A stretch of DNA of 64,000 nt from contig CM041777.1 in assembly GCA_023374045.1 (NCBI GenBank), forward strand, positions 460,999,827 through 461,063,826, given 5' to 3'. The position numbers and the translations under genes are program-made. Position 1 is the stretch's first letter. Each line of letters opens with the position of its first letter. Source of the DNA: Limonium bicolor. Taxonomy: Eukaryota > Streptophyta > Magnoliopsida > Caryophyllales > Plumbaginaceae. Under the pieces are notes generated by a model. It searched no databases, was not told where the DNA came from, and worked only from the letters and a program-made list of their open reading frames with translations. Below are positions 32,374 through 44,959 of the stretch, piece after piece.

Positions 32374-34056
32374 TCATCCCAGAAGAAATGCTTTACTTGA
32401 GACAAAAATCTCTTCTTTTGCTGAGAAGAGAGACCATGAGGTAGGATTCCAGGCTAAGTAATTGGCCATGTCTGCAAACCATGGCTCCTGTAAGGCTTCA
32501 CACAATGCAACCAATTCTGTAAAATTATGTGCAATATCATCTTTAGATGCAGATTCCATCCATGTAAGCTGCTGAACACTGAACACCGTCTCGTCTGGGA
32601 AATATTCTCTGATGGGGATCCCGTCGTATGGTCGTTCAATGCGGGAGAGGTGATCAGCAACACCATTGAGACAACCCTTCTTGTCAACAACCAAAACATC
32701 GAATTCTTGGAGTAGAAGAATCCAGCGCAATAATCTTGGCTTGGCTTCTGCCTTGGTAAAGAGGTACTTCAGGGCAGAATGATCCGTATGCACAATGACT
32801 TCACTCCCCCATAAGTAAGAGCGAAATTTGTCTAGGGCGAAGACGACTGCAAGAAGCTCCTTTTCCGTGGTTGTGTAATTTTTTTGTGCATCCACAAGGG
32901 TCTTGCTCGCATACGTGATTATTCGCAATACCTTATCTTTTTTCTGACATAGAGCAGCCCCCACAGCATAGTTGCTTGCATCACACATGATCTCGAAGGG
33001 GAGAGACCAATCGGGGGAAACAACTACAGGGGCTGAAATTAACTTCTCCTTGATGACTTCAAAAGCTTCCAAACATTCCGCAGTGAATTCAAACTTTGTA
33101 TCCTTCCCTAATAAGTCACTTAAGGGTTTGGCGATCTTGGAGAAGTCCGAAATGAACCGACGGTAGAACCCGGCGTGGCCTAAGAATGCTCGAACCTCTT
33201 TGACGGTAGTAGGAGGTGGGAGTTTCTTGATGATTTCGACCTTGGCCCGGTCTACTTCAATACCAGCTTTTGACACCTTGTGTCCCAACACAATGCCCTC
33301 CTACACCATGAAGTGGCATTTTTCCCAATTTAGGACCAAATTCGTATCTTCACACCTGTCTAAAATCAAATCCAGCTGCTGCAAGCAATCGTCAAAGGTG
33401 GAACCATATACGCTAAAATCATCCATGAATACTTCTATACTTTTTTCTATGAAATCAGAAAATATTGCTTGCATGCAACGTTGGAAAGTGGCAGGAGCGT
33501 TGCAAAGTCCAAATGGCATACAGTTATAAGCAAAGGTACCATAAGGACAGGTAAAGGTGGTCTTTTCCTGATCCTCTGGTGCAATTGGAATTTGCAAATA
33601 GCCTGAGTATCCATCTAGGAAACAATAAAATTCCTGACTTGCCAATCTTTCTAACATTTGATCTATAAATGGCAAAGGGAAGTAATCCTTCCTGGTGGCT
33701 GCATTTAATCTTCTATAATCAATGCACATTCTCCAACCAGTTGTTTGTCTCTGAGGGATTAATTCCCCTTTTTCATTAGGGATGGCCACTATGCCTCCCT
33801 TTTTGGGAACCACTTAGACAGGACTCACCCAAGGGCTATCGGAAATTGGATAGATGATGCCTGCATCTAACAATTTCAAGACCTCCTTTTTCACAACTTC
33901 TTTCAAGTTTGGGTTTAATCGCCTCTGATTTTGCCTAATCGATTTATGGTGTTCCTCCATAAATATACGATGAGTGCAAAAGCTAGGATCAATGCCCTTT
34001 AAATCAGCTAGACACCAACCTATTGCTCTCTTATGATCTCCTAAGACTCCTAACAA
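32374..34056 (-). pseudogene. pol: Athila reverse transcriptase and RNase H
   Basis: The same frame runs through with stops at 33814-33816 and 33301-33303. Motifs: EVLKLLDAGIIYPISDSPWVSPV, then RMCIDYRRLNAATRKDYFPLPF, FLDGYSGYLQIPI, MPFGLCNAPATFQRCM, and the catalytic FMDDFSVYG (about 33410-33430, both Asp present). The connection [14 protein letters not shown] follows, and RNase H has [24 protein letters not shown] and [11 protein letters not shown] (Asp, Glu and Asp present). The 3' frame of 305 codons (33291-32374) is the longest open Pol stretch. The phrase SDSPWVSPVxVVPKKGG is characteristic of Athila. Apart from the two stops the domain is well kept, which suits a recent copy. Confidence 0.92.
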
Positions 34057-34269
34057 TTTAGTTTCTTGCTCAGCAGTTAAAAGCGAGGAGATGATAACAG
34101 GAAGAGCATTGTTACCTGCCAGGAAGGCGTATTTGAGATGAGATGGAAGTGCTTTAAGATCTACCTCAGGGGGTTGTTCGATTGATGGAATGGCTTTAAA
34201 TGGTGAGCGTTCTAAGCTCTCTAATGGCGGTTGACACCCATTGGCACTTTTTCGCTTACCACCATTGAG

Positions 34270-35041
34270 TTAGTCAATAACCACCTTGATTTCCCTTGTG
34301 GGAGACTCTTCGATCGATGAAACCAAGATTTGCTCCAATGCCTCTAATTCGTGCGGTTCAATAGAGGGGATGGAGAACGTTGCTTCATCATCTTGGAATT
34401 CACTCTCACCATTATCTGCCAAAAGGCCGACACAACAAACAGTATGAGCATTTACACTTTTTCTTACCATTTTTGCCATATCGAACTTAATCTTTTCGTC
34501 CCCAACTCGGAAGATGACTTTGCCCTCATGAACGTCTATGATTGCGCGTGCGGTACTTAGGAAGGGTCTTCCAAGGATTAGGGGGACATCGGTATCTTCA
34601 TCAATGTCCAGAACCACGAAGTCGGTGAAAGATAAAATTGTCGACTCCAACTACCAAATTTTCCACCATTCCTATTGGCTTGATCGAAGATCTATCAGCT
34701 AATTGCAGGGAAAAGGAAACCGGCTTTAGTTGACTGCCATGAATCCTGGTGAAAATTGAGTATGGCATGATATTGATGCTGGCCCCAAGGTCACATAGAC
34801 CATGACCGCAATCAATATCTCCAATGTAGCATGGTACAATTGGTAGTCCGGGGTCTTTTCGTTTGGGTGGTAGGGCTCGTAGCAATGCTGCGGAGCACTC
34901 CTCGGTCAAACTGATCATCTCTACATCCTCCATCTGTCTTTTATTATTGATTAATTCCTTCAGGAATTTGGCATAAGTGGGCATTTGCTTCAATGCATCA
35001 ATCAGAGGGATATCAATAGTTAAACGTTTAAAGATACCCAA
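34270..35041 (-). pseudogene. pol: Athila protease region
   Basis: The frame 35041-34601 begins with the Gag-Pol spacer (YAKFLKELINNKRQ) and has the aspartic protease site as CDLGASINIMP, the D-L-G-A-S form of Athila (about 34774-34796). A shift near 34640 leads to 34650-34270, with the second half [20 protein letters not shown]. After a stop at 34270 the linker to reverse transcriptase is open only in pieces. Confidence 0.88.
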
Positions 35042-35167
35042 AAATTTCTTAAACTGCTCATCTAAATGCTTTTTCTTGAGTATATTGGGGAATGGCAGTT
35101 TTTCAGTAGAAATTTGATTTTTATTGGGAGGAATAGAAGTAGAAGAGGGAGAGAAAGAGATAGGAGC

Positions 35168-36756
35168 CTATGTCTCCTGAGATTGTACCTCTAGGGAGAT
35201 TTCCTCCATGTCAATAGGATCAATTTGTTTTTCTTTTTCTTTTCTTTGATCCTTACCAACCTCTCTCCCGCTTCTGAGAGTGACTGTGCTTAAATCGTTA
35301 CTCCCAAAGGTAACTGATTTTGCGTGCTCTCGTGGGTTTATTTGAGTTTGTGAAGGTAAGTGGCCGGACGACCTCTGTTGGGTAAGCATTTGCTGAACCT
35401 GAGAGTGCAGTGACTTCTGATCCTTACGAAGGGCTGCAATATCTTCCTGTGTGTCTCTTGATTTGTTCATCAGGGCCTTCATTAAGTCACGCATCTCGGC
35501 CATCTCGGCTTCATGATTGGTCGAATGTTGGGGTGGTCTACCACCATATGTTGATTGCTGGAATTGCCTTGGATTTCCTTGAAATTCGGGATGATTCTGG
35601 GAGTTTGGAGAAGTTTGGAAATTTCTCTGCCAAGGTTGCCTGAATCCTTGGTTGTTGTTGACATAATTTACTTCCTCATATGCTTTTAATTCCTGCAACT
35701 CAGGGCATGTTCGAAATCGTGTGGTCCTCCACACTGTGTACAAAACACATCAGAAGGTAAAGGAAACACAGAGGGATGCGATACCTGAGGTTGTCGTGTA
35801 TTCACCACTTTTGCATGCTGGGGAAGAGAACTCATAGCCAATTGCTCCACCACTTTCTGCAAGGCACTAACTTTAGTGGATTGCTGAGCATTACTCTCCA
35901 GTAATTGTTCATGACTCTTCAATAATTGCTCGATTTTACTGTCTCCTACTTGATATAGACCTAGGGTGTTACCTCTAGAACCACCGGTAGCCCAGTCTCT
36001 TATTTCCTCACATAGGGACTCAATCCCATTAAGAAACTGCTCTCCGGGTTTCTTTAGAATATCAGCACCAAGGGATGAAAGTACCATGGTCTTACATTGG
36101 TTCACCAATCCTTTATAGAATAACTGGGAGAGTTGTTCCTTGGTGAGACCATGGTGTGGACAAGTCAGAAGCAAACCCTTGAATCTATTCCACGTTTCGC
36201 CGATGTTCTCTGAACCTGGTTGCTTGAAGTTATAAATTTCAGCAATCATCTCTAAGGTTCGGCTTGGGGGTAAGAATTTGTCATGGAATTTAGTGGCCAT
36301 GTCGTCCCATGTGTGAATAGTTTGTGGAGATATGCTATGATACCACTTACTTGCCATCCATGTAAGGCTATGAGGAAATAGGGAGAGTCTAGCGTATTCG
36401 AGAACCGTATCTTTGGAGGTAAGGCTATTTACGTGCTGGAGGAACTTTGTGATGTGGAGTAAGGCTTCATCAGGATTAGTTCCATCAAACATTCCTAACT
36501 CTTTCACACAACGGATTTGATGGTATGGCTTTAATTTATGTCATTCCTCATAATCTGCTTGGGAAAGAGCGGGAAGGTTTATGGCAGGTTGTTGACCTTG
36601 GTTGGAAGGCCGGTTAATGTTCCTAACGGTTGCAGGTATATCAACCATGGTATGGTGATTCCTTTGCTGCCTTTGTAAGTGATGGAATGTCCTTTCTATT
36701 TCTGGATTGTAATCGAGGAGAGTTTCAGGGAGACTATGTGACCTTGTAAGTGGCAT
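35168..36756 (-). pseudogene. gag: Athila gag
   Basis: The ATG at 36756 (MPLTRSHSLPE) opens the frame, which meets a TGA at 36541-36543 and then continues in the same frame to 35686. Capsid core: FDGTNPDEALLHITKFLQHVNSL, then LFPHSLTWMASKWYHSI, then TKFHDKFLPPSRTLEM and ETWNRFKGLLLTCPHHGL. A cysteine cluster CTQCGGPHDFEHALSC follows. A frameshift between 35743 and 35690 leads to a Gln/Asn-rich C-terminus with an arm that may form a coiled coil (EMAEMRDLMKALMNK). One stop plus one shift separate it from a working gene. Confidence 0.9.
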
Positions 36757-37680
36757 TCACGTTAGAAAATGAATGTACCTAAAAGATAACAAGGAGAAAT
36801 GTGATTTAGATGATAATACATGTAAATAGTATTATTATTAAAAGAAAGATAATATTGTTCATTACATAGTACACAGGCTAGAACATATAAAATATACTAG
36901 AGATTACATGACATATAAAAGATACTAAAGTATATGACTAGTAGATAACCCTAAACCTAGTTCGCCTAATTCTACTAGTGAATATTGCATATGAGGGAGG
37001 CCTTTGGTGAATCCTATTGGTGAAGATACCCATATGAGGGTATCTTCGCCTAAGTTCATCCACAGGCATAACACTCATGCGGGCAGTAGTCCTAAGGCGG
37101 TGATAGGCAAGGGCGGGTCTCATCTTCTTCCTCTTGATAAAGATTTCTACCCCTGTACGAGGGTAGAGTTCATTTACTACATAGATATGCAGGAAATGGA
37201 AAAGGTTGGACTCCTCACTCTGTAACTTTGCGATCCAAATGTTATTAGACATCCTGAGTACAAAGTTGGACAAAGGGTGAGACAATTGTAAGAGGAATAA
37301 CTGTAAATATAACATAGAGATAAAAAAAGGGGCTAAATTGAACGAGCCGGGTAGTGTGCCGGGTACGCAGTATCCGGCATCGGACTTCTCCCGATTATGT
37401 CGGATTGCAATTATCCGGCATCCTACACGGCAGGTTACAAATAGCGAAAATAACATTAACAATTTAAAAAAAAGTACTCGTGGGGACGAGTTTATAAATT
37501 CGTAAGACGTGCCGGCTGCAAGGCCGGACATATACTATCCGGCGCAGACTTCCTCTGATTATGCCAGGTACTATACGTCCGGCATTACGTCCGGCAAGCA
37601 AATAATTGGGAAACAACAGAAAATTCAAAGAATGAAGAATAATATGACAATTACCAGGTTAAGGACTTGGACTAATTCCA
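36757..37680 (-). other. Athila leader with 197-codon open frame
   Basis: About 0.9 kb between primer site and gag. It has many TGCCGG/CCGGCA motifs (37344-37435 and 37509-37598). The frame 37531-36938 is open for 197 codons, with a hydrophobic stretch near residues 20-35 and a basic C-terminus (MRPALAYHRLRTTARM). I do not recognise it, and it may be chance. Confidence 0.4.
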
Positions 37681-37700
37681 AGTCCCCGGCAACGGCGCCA
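37681..37700 (-). promoter_or_regulatory. Primer-binding site, tRNA-Asp type
   Basis: In minus-strand sense TGGCGCCGTTGCCGGGGACT, three bases after the LTR. This is the standard Athila primer site. Confidence 0.9.
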
Positions 37701-37703
37701 TTT

Positions 37704-39278
37704 TGCTAAGAGAGATTTTAGTAGATATTTATTGAATAATTATGTACAAAAGATTTAAACTAAAGCATAGGAAAACTCAAGAATGTGCCGGGTATATCTT
37801 ACCCGGCACTATGCACGGCATTAAATAAAAGGTAAAATATCCTACTCAATCTACTACGGGTAGCAAACCAAAACCCGGTCAAAAGTAGCAGGGAAGCAAA
37901 TTAAGACCAAGCAAGTCGAACCCTAGGGACTTGTATAGAAAATTAGTCCTAGCCTTGGTAATTACTAAGTAAAAAAGGGGGGAAATGATAGATTTTCTAA
38001 TTCTAATAAAAACTAACAAAACTAAGTGGTATCTACAATGAATTTATTCTTGATTAAAGGAGTAAAACCATCTAAGCATCAATGTGAACTCGAAACATAA
38101 ACACAAGCCTTCGAATTAACCAACAAATGAACACGCCGGGTGTCCTACCGGATACCAGATGCACGGCATATTCAAAGACATTGAATATGCCGGACATTGG
38201 CCACCCGGCAGTGCATCCGGCATAGTCAATATGCGTATTCTTTTTCCAGTTTCCGAGAAGAAAACAGAAGACTCAATACCTATTAACAATTCGAGCATAT
38301 ATCATGCCACGAAATGAACAAAGTAATGGGGAATGTGGATTAATTCTCACTCTTACTACTAACTCTTAATTCTCAAGAAGGGAGTAGGAAGATCATTAAG
38401 AGAGTCTAACCTATTCTACTTGGGATTCATCCTCCACAAGTAAAATTTGCATGAAGAGAAAAAGATCAACCAATTCTCTTTCAATAAGAACCTTACTCTT
38501 AATAAACTTGAAATTTATATTAAAGAGATCATATTGTCTTACAAAGAGAGTTTCATCCCAACCAAGACAGAAGGGATTACTACTCAATCACCCATGAATT
38601 GAAGAAGGAAATACAAGGAGAAGGGAGAGTTTTGACATGGCCTTCACCCTCTAAATCTTCTTTCGAATCTTCTTCTTCTCTTGAATGATTGTGCAGCAAT
38701 TCTTCAGTCGAAATGCGTCTTTTTTGTGGAGTAAGTGTGTGGGAAATATGGTGGAATGGATGCCCAAATTCGCAGCCTCTTACGCCCTTTTATAGACAGA
38801 AAAATTTCAGGTGCCGGATCCAGTGCCGGGTAGAAGTCATCCGGCATCAGGATTAAACACGTGCTTTTCAGTAACGGTCGAAACCGCCTTGGCGTGAAGA
38901 GTCACTTATGCCGGACAGATTCCATCCGGCATCATACCCGACATCGAGTATTTGGATAACGGTAAATAACCGACATCTTTTAGTAAACAGGCGTGTCTTT
39001 TGCCTATGCCGGATACAACATACCCGGCACCATGTCCGGCGGCGTCCCATTTCTGCTATGTACTTGAGCCGTGCATGAGAGGTCCGGCTCCATATCCGGC
39101 AAGGTTTGGTTTTTGATGAAAAACTCGCTCATTGCATGAAAAACACTAAGAGCATTAGTCTAAACATATAAAATGACTTCTTATATAAATTAATGCAAAT
39201 ACTAACTATTCTAACCTTATTTTAACTAATAATACTACAAATCTAGCTTATGAAATATGATAAGTCTACGGCTTATCA
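37704..39278 (-). repeat. 5' LTR of Athila-type element
   Basis: 1575 bp, TGATAAGCC to CTTAGCA in minus-strand sense. A minus-strand TATA box, CTATAAAAG (38787-38795), puts U3 at about 480 bp. CCGGCA motifs occur on both sides of it. The stem-loop is at 38164-38192. Confidence 0.9.
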
Positions 39279-39296
39279 GCACCCTGTGTGGGTTGC

Positions 39297-39336
39297 CTAC
39301 GTACTCAACTCCCTGTTGAGATCAGACCTTACGTAG
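39297..39336 (-). repeat. CTACGTA hairpin module, copy 2
   Basis: Perfect outer CTACGTA/TACGTAG and inner CTCAAC/GTTGAG, loop TCCCT. The Athila target GCACC lies in its upstream flank GTCGCACCCTG. Confidence 0.85.
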
Positions 39337-39449
39337 TTCACGATATTTGGGTTTTGGATGTTTTGATGTTTGTGGGGTTTGAAGATATTTGAGGTGTTTG
39401 AGATTTAGAAGGGTTCGGAGTTTTGAGGAGTTTCGGGTTTAGGATGCTA

Positions 39450-39615
39450 GCCAGTGAGACGCTCGGGTCTGTGAGACGTTTGAAACCTTGAGATGTCGAA
39501 GTCTGTGAGACGCTTGGGATTGTGAGACGCTCGGGTCTGTGAGACGCTCAGGTCTGTGAGACATTCGAATCATTAGAATGACAAAGTCAGTGAGACGCTC
39601 GGGTCTACGAGACAT
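39450..39615. repeat. GTGAGACGCTCGGGTCT repeats
   Basis: About seven irregular copies of a 22-25 bp unit. The same tract is at 52940-53105, with more small deletions. Confidence 0.8.
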
Positions 39616-39629
39616 TTAGAGTGTAGGAG

Positions 39630-40380
39630 AAATTGGAATGGAATTGAAATTGAATTGAAATCAAAGTTGAATGAATTTTGATTTGAATTGGAGTTGAATT
39701 GAAATGGAGATTGAATTAGAGTGTATGAATGAATTTGAATTAAATGAATTTTAATTGAATCGAATTTGAATTAAATGAATTTTAATTGAATTGGAATTGG
39801 CATGGAATTTGAATGTGGAATTGAAATGAATTTGGATTTGAATGAGTTTGGAATTGAATTGAATTTGGATTTGAACTGAATTTGGATTTGAATGAGTTTG
39901 GAATTGAATTGAATTTGAATTTAATTTGGATTTGAATGAGTTTGGAATTGAATTGAATTTGGATTTGAATGAGTTTGGAATTGAATTTGGATTTGAATTG
40001 AATTTGAATTTGAAATTAACCTGAATTGAATTTGAATTGAGATGGATTTTGAATTAAATTTGAATTGGGATGAATTTGAATTGAATTGAAGTTAGAATGA
40101 GTTAGATTGAAATGAATTTTGAATTGAATTGAATGAATTTGAATCGAAATTGGATTAATTTTGGATTGGAATTTGGTTTGAATTGAATTTGAATTTGAAA
40201 TTAACCTTGAATTGAATTCGAATTGAGATGGATTTTGAATTGAATTTGAATTGAGATGAATTTGAATTGAATTGAAGTTAGAATGAGTTAGATTGAAATG
40301 AATTTTGAATTGAATTGAATGAATTTGAATTGAAATTGGATTGATTTTGGATTGGAATTGAGAAGAATTGGGATGGAATT
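39630..40380. repeat. GAATTGAATTTG tract
   Basis: 750 bp of short, irregular repeats of GAATTGAATTTGGATTTGAA. Two larger direct copies of ~125 bp lie near 40020-40140 and 40195-40320. Counterpart 53115-53865. Confidence 0.9.
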
Positions 40381-40389
40381 GAAGTTGTG

Positions 40390-40910
40390 GGCCAAATTTG
40401 AGCTAATGGGTCTGGTTTAGGCCTTGAAAACGGGTCGGGTTGGACTATGAAAAATGGGCCGGGTTGGGCCTTGAAAGATGTTGGGCCTTGGAAGGTGGGC
40501 CAGGTTGGGCCTTTGGGTTGAATTGGGCCGAGTTGAGCCTCAGTTGGGCTTTTTGGGTTGAATTGGGCCTTGGTCAAGGTTTGAGCCTAATGGGTATGGG
40601 TCCAGAATGAGTTAGGGTCCGAAATGGGTCTGGGCCCAAATTGGGCTTGGGTCTAAAATGGGTTTGGGCCCGAATTGGGGTTGGGCCCGAAATGGGTTTT
40701 GATGGGCCGAGTTTTGTGAAGTTGGGCCAAGTCAAAATGGGCCGAGTCAAAGTGGGTCAGAATGAAGTGGGCTTTTTTATGTGGGCTGAATTGGGCCCAG
40801 TTTGGGCTTTTGGTCCGATTGGGCTTTTGGTCTTTTTAAGGAAATACACATTGGGCCGGATCAGAAATGGGCCTCAAAAAAATGGGTTAAGAAGTGGGTT
40901 GTTATTGGGT
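40390..40910. repeat. TGGGCC/TGGGCT-rich tract
   Basis: More than 20 TGGGCC or TGGGCT strings in 520 bp. Counterpart 53870-54210. TGGGCY is the core of plant site II promoter elements bound by TCP factors; a role here is only a guess. Confidence 0.8.
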
Positions 40911-43530
40911 TGATTTGAGACTCATTTTATGGATTTGATTTTTGACATATCTTGAAGATTTGATTTTTTTAGATTTTTGAATTGATTTTGGAATTGCATA
41001 ATTGATTGTGAATTTTATTCTGACATTATGGATGATTTGGAAAATTTTAAAGAAAATAGGTGTTCCTCACATGGGCCGTGTCTAGGACCCGTATTCATGG
41101 AGGATACCCAACCTAAAGCTTTTCTACAAAGGGTGACCTATGGGCTAACTAGGGCTACCTAGGTATTGGGCCTCTATATTGGGGTGGGCCCAACAATTGC
41201 CAAGCAAGTAATCTATCACAAGGAATATACAATGGAGACAAATAATTCCAGTGATCAGATATAATCTCGTACAAAACAAAAGGGTGTATACCGATCCACT
41301 TATCAAATAATAGAGTTAAATGACCAAAGCCTAGTAGTTTATTCTAAAATAATGTGCATTCCCCTAGGACTTAGGTTAACGAGTTATACAAATGGCTAAA
41401 CATTTTCAATATATATATAAAGTCACCCACTACACCCTAACAATATTTGACAAGATGCATAACGAGAGATACACTAACTAGGTCGGTTTTACATTCTGTT
41501 TTTGCCCCCCCCCCCTTTTTTGAATCCAAAAAACTGTAAGTTGCAAAAACGAATGAGCAAGCCCGCAAATTACAGAATGAAATTGGAAACAAGAAATGCA
41601 TGCTAGTGCCTGTTCGAAGAGGATTTACAAGGTAGAAGCCACAAAACAGAGAGCAAGATGGAATGAGGAATACCGAGAGGCGAGGCAGGCCATGGTAGTT
41701 TCCTGCAAAAAATCAAACATCAAGGGAAGTCGAATACAGCAAAGAGTTAGATCCTGGGGTTTAAATGCAGACCATGGTAAGAACGAGAGATAGAATGGAA
41801 ATCCAGACTTCACTCCTGCAGATTCAGATTGTTGGATGTCGCTGTTCCAGAACGACATGGCTTGCTTGAACCTTACTCATGTATCAGCAAACCCACAGAT
41901 ATTAACAGCAGAAATTGTGCATGCTACAGATTTATTAGGTCAAATCCTCTCTAAAACATTTATTAATCACGCTCTTCAACATTACCAAAATAGGATAAGA
42001 GTTCCTCCATTTTTCATTCTCAATCATGGATGATAGAACTAAACTGAAACCATTTCAATCACGAATAAACGAGTTTTGTAGGGAGTCTAGAAATACATGG
42101 ATTCACAATAGTCGCACACACTTACAATCAACAAAACAACACCAAAAAGTATCATGGCATCGGGGCGTCAATTAAGAGAAGTCAGAGACACTTTTGAATC
42201 AGGGATTATTACCGGAATGAAGAAACCAAGATTTCCTGCAAATAGACTCAGAAATATCAATAGGACAATCCCACTAAATCAGATTAGAGAAGATAACAAG
42301 ATATCCGCAGAGATGAAAACAAAGCATAAGTAAACTGTATATACAACCGCCTGTTGATGTTAGCAAGGAAAAATCCTTAAAGCAATGGATTGCAGAACCT
42401 GTTCATAAATGAAGAAAAGAACAAAAGATAGCACCAAAGTCATGGTACGGTTGAGGCTCGAATTCAACCCATACCAGACGAGGTTAAGCATACGATGAAT
42501 TAAACAGGAACAGAGAAACGTAAAACAAAGGGGAAGAGATAACTCCCTATCAACCTTAACATAAAGGAAATATACTAAATCCAACTAAGGAGGAAGAACA
42601 AAATTAGGGATGTCCCTGTCTCATACAACCAAAATGAAGTTCATTAGTGAACTAGGAAATGCAACCATTACAAGAGTGCAGTTAGCACTACGGTTCTATA
42701 TACGGAACACAAATCAAACGGAGCAACAGAGATTATGCAAAGAAATCTCATGTTACAAATTTTCGCATGACCTGGTGGAGGCACAAATACGGTGGACAGC
42801 TGCTCTCTGTTCGCCAGTAGGTTTGCAGAATTACCGATAGTAGAGAGCAATGAGCAGAGAAGAGCATATGGTTCCTTGTTCGACAGAGCATGAGTGTTCC
42901 TTGTTTGACACAAGAAAATAACGATAGGAGGCGCAGAGCATATGCGTTCCTTGTCGTCAATTTCAGTTGCAAATTTCTGAGAGTGTTGGTCTCGGAGAAT
43001 AGGAAAAGCAAGAGTGTTCCTTTGTTCGCCGGTGGATTTTGTGATGCTAACCAGAGTATATAGAATGAAAAGAGATACGAAGCTATGTTGTTCATTGTTC
43101 GACAACAAAAGTGAGGAGAATGAAGGAGACGTGAGCATGGATTTCTCTTGTTTGTCTGTTGATTTTGCGAGATTACCAGCATGAAGAGAATGAAGAGAGG
43201 AACTAGAGAATTGAGATTACGTTTTGTTTGTATTTTTACAGAAGCATGGAGAGTGGTAGTCGGTTGGGTAGGGAGTGATGAAGGAATTGTTGTTCTACAT
43301 TTTCAGAGAAGGGGATGCACCCGTGAAAATCGTTGGTTAACCAGGAAAGGAGCCGGTTATGTTGTGTTTTTACTGTCTTTTGTGTTTTTGATTTTGGAAG
43401 GTTAAAGAAGCAGAGAGGGAGAGTGTCGGCCGTTGTTGTTCTTGTTCATCGGTCTGGGTTGCAAATTACCGTGAGGAAGGTGAAGAACGTGTCGGCTACT
43501 GATTCTCAAGAGGGAACATACTAGTCGTTG

Positions 43531-43538
43531 TTTTATAT
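43531..43538 (-). promoter_or_regulatory. Putative TATA box of giant LTR
   Basis: In minus-strand sense ATATAAAA, followed by a CT-rich leader (CTCTCCCTCTCTGC near 43410). Conserved at 60690-60697 in the other LTR. Confidence 0.5.
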
Positions 43539-44568
43539 GCAGTACAGTAGGGTTTTTTTGGATCAGTCATGACTCATGGGCTATTATTTGGAGCGGGCAC
43601 GACCGGAGAATCGAGCCGGGCCTCATGAACGGTCCAACCCAATGGGAACATGTAAGCAAGAAGAGATGAATGTACATTCAAGTACCCAAATTATCCACAA
43701 CCAGCTTCGAACTCCAAACATGTAGCTTTCAGATATTTCACATTAACCAATTAAGCCAATGACAAAACATAATATAGAAATGTGAAACATATTACTAGAG
43801 CTCTACACCAAAATGAATAAACCATTTTAAAACGCTAACGTCCTAAAAAAAAGGTATATAGTAAAACACAACTATTTTATCTACAGAGACATTTTCTTCT
43901 TAAGAGTCATGAAATAATTAAATGTAGATAATAAAAATATAGGATAAAGAAATAACATAATGATAAGTATATGAAATAATGAAATAGTGCTAGTATGATG
44001 GAAATAAAAATGCAGGTGAATGTCTTAAAAATGGAAATTTATCAGATTTGTGCAATAGCAGTAAATATGTTAAATAAATAAAAAAAAGAAGTGACAAATA
44101 AAATGAGATGAGAGAGAGTTTAATCCAATTACCTACAATACAAAATATGCTAGTATGGAATATAATAGTGAAATATACATAAAATGATGAAGATAATTCT
44201 AAACTAATAATGATAAAAATAAAATAAAAGCAAGTACTAATAAAGAACATACAAGTAAAAGTATCAATAAAATGAAATGAGATTAAATAAACAAGGAACA
44301 AAATATCATGAACCAAAATAAAACAAAAAGGCAAATAAATAACCGAATAAAACGAGACTCACTAACATGAAACAAATCAAAAATAAAATGGTAAAATAAG
44401 CAAACGACGAAAAGGGACGAGTTTGAAAACGAATGCTTTGAAAATTGACTTAAAAAATTGTCATAAATTGGCAGTTTCATTTTGGTGCACATAACTATGT
44501 TTCGAAAAGAAAGGCAATGACCCTCTTATTTTATTTATTTATCTGATTTTTGCTTCATGGGGTGAAAA

Positions 44569-44600
44569 TTTTTGGTGTCTACAGATGGCTCCCCTTGATT
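44569..44600 (-). promoter_or_regulatory. Polypurine tract and LTR junction of giant element
   Basis: In minus-strand sense TCAAGGGGAGCCATC (44584-44598) precedes TGTAGACACC, the LTR start. Confidence 0.8.
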
Positions 44601-44743
44601 CAATTTTGTAAGCCCTTGCAGAATTGGATCAAGGTTGAGAGGGCGCCAAAAATTCTCACTACGGCTTTATGGTGCATTGGGATGCGACCGCGTGGAAGGT
44701 AATGTATGAATGCGAAGGAAAATGATATGATAGCTGAATGCAC

Positions 44744-44950
44744 GAGGACTTATTATGAGCCTCATCTGGACCTCTTGACATCCAGTCCTAGGACTTGTGA
44801 CGAGCCTAGAATGCTAACAATAGATTGGTTTGGGGTGCACGAGGACTTAGGAGAGCCTCAACTAGACCTCTTGACATCTAGCTATAGGACTTATGACAAG
44901 CCTCAACTAGACCTCTTGACATCTAGCTATAGGACTTATGACGAGCCTAT
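44744..44950. repeat. 45-bp tandem repeat
   Basis: About four copies around CTCAACTAGACCTCTTGACA followed by TCTAGCTATAGGACTTATGAC; the middle two are nearly identical. Confidence 0.85.
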
Positions 44951-44959
44951 AATACTCTT

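Larger units (their letters stand above)
28581..39278 (-). mobile_element. Athila-type Ty3/gypsy element, defective
   Basis: Seen: LTRs 28581-30151 and 37704-39278, duplication GCACC at 28576-28580 and 39279-39283, a minus-strand tRNA-Asp primer site, Gag, protease, reverse transcriptase, RNase H and integrase in order, and a purine tract. The total of 10.7 kb and the ~1.57-kb LTRs suit Athila. The LTRs look about 97-98% identical. Every coding part has stops or shifts, so the copy is dead. No envelope-like frame lies between integrase and the 3' LTR. It sits inside a hairpin-module flank of the giant element's LTR and is therefore younger than that element. Confidence 0.92.
39279..44583 (-). 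repeat. 3' LTR of giant element, inner piece
   Basis: Continuation of the left LTR after the Athila insertion. In plus order: hairpin module copy, GTGAGACGCTCGGGTCT repeats, GAATTGAATT tract, TGGGCC tract, a conserved 3.4-kb body (41200-44583) nearly identical to 58303-60834 plus 61784-62702, and an AT-rich end GGTGTCTACA. A minus-strand TATA box at 43531-43538 would make U3 about 1.05 kb and R-U5 about 5 kb. No gene is present. Frames repeated in both LTRs (for example 42668-43138 and 59828-60298) are shared because the LTRs are. Confidence 0.85.

Noticed and set aside
41596..41793. 65-codon frame identical at 58758-58955
   Set aside because: Same explanation: LTR identity, not coding constraint; overlapped by a minus-strand frame.
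42668..43182. 156- and 144-codon frames conserved at 59828-60342
   Set aside because: Conserved only because the two LTRs are copies of one another; both overlap in different frames and look like nothing known.
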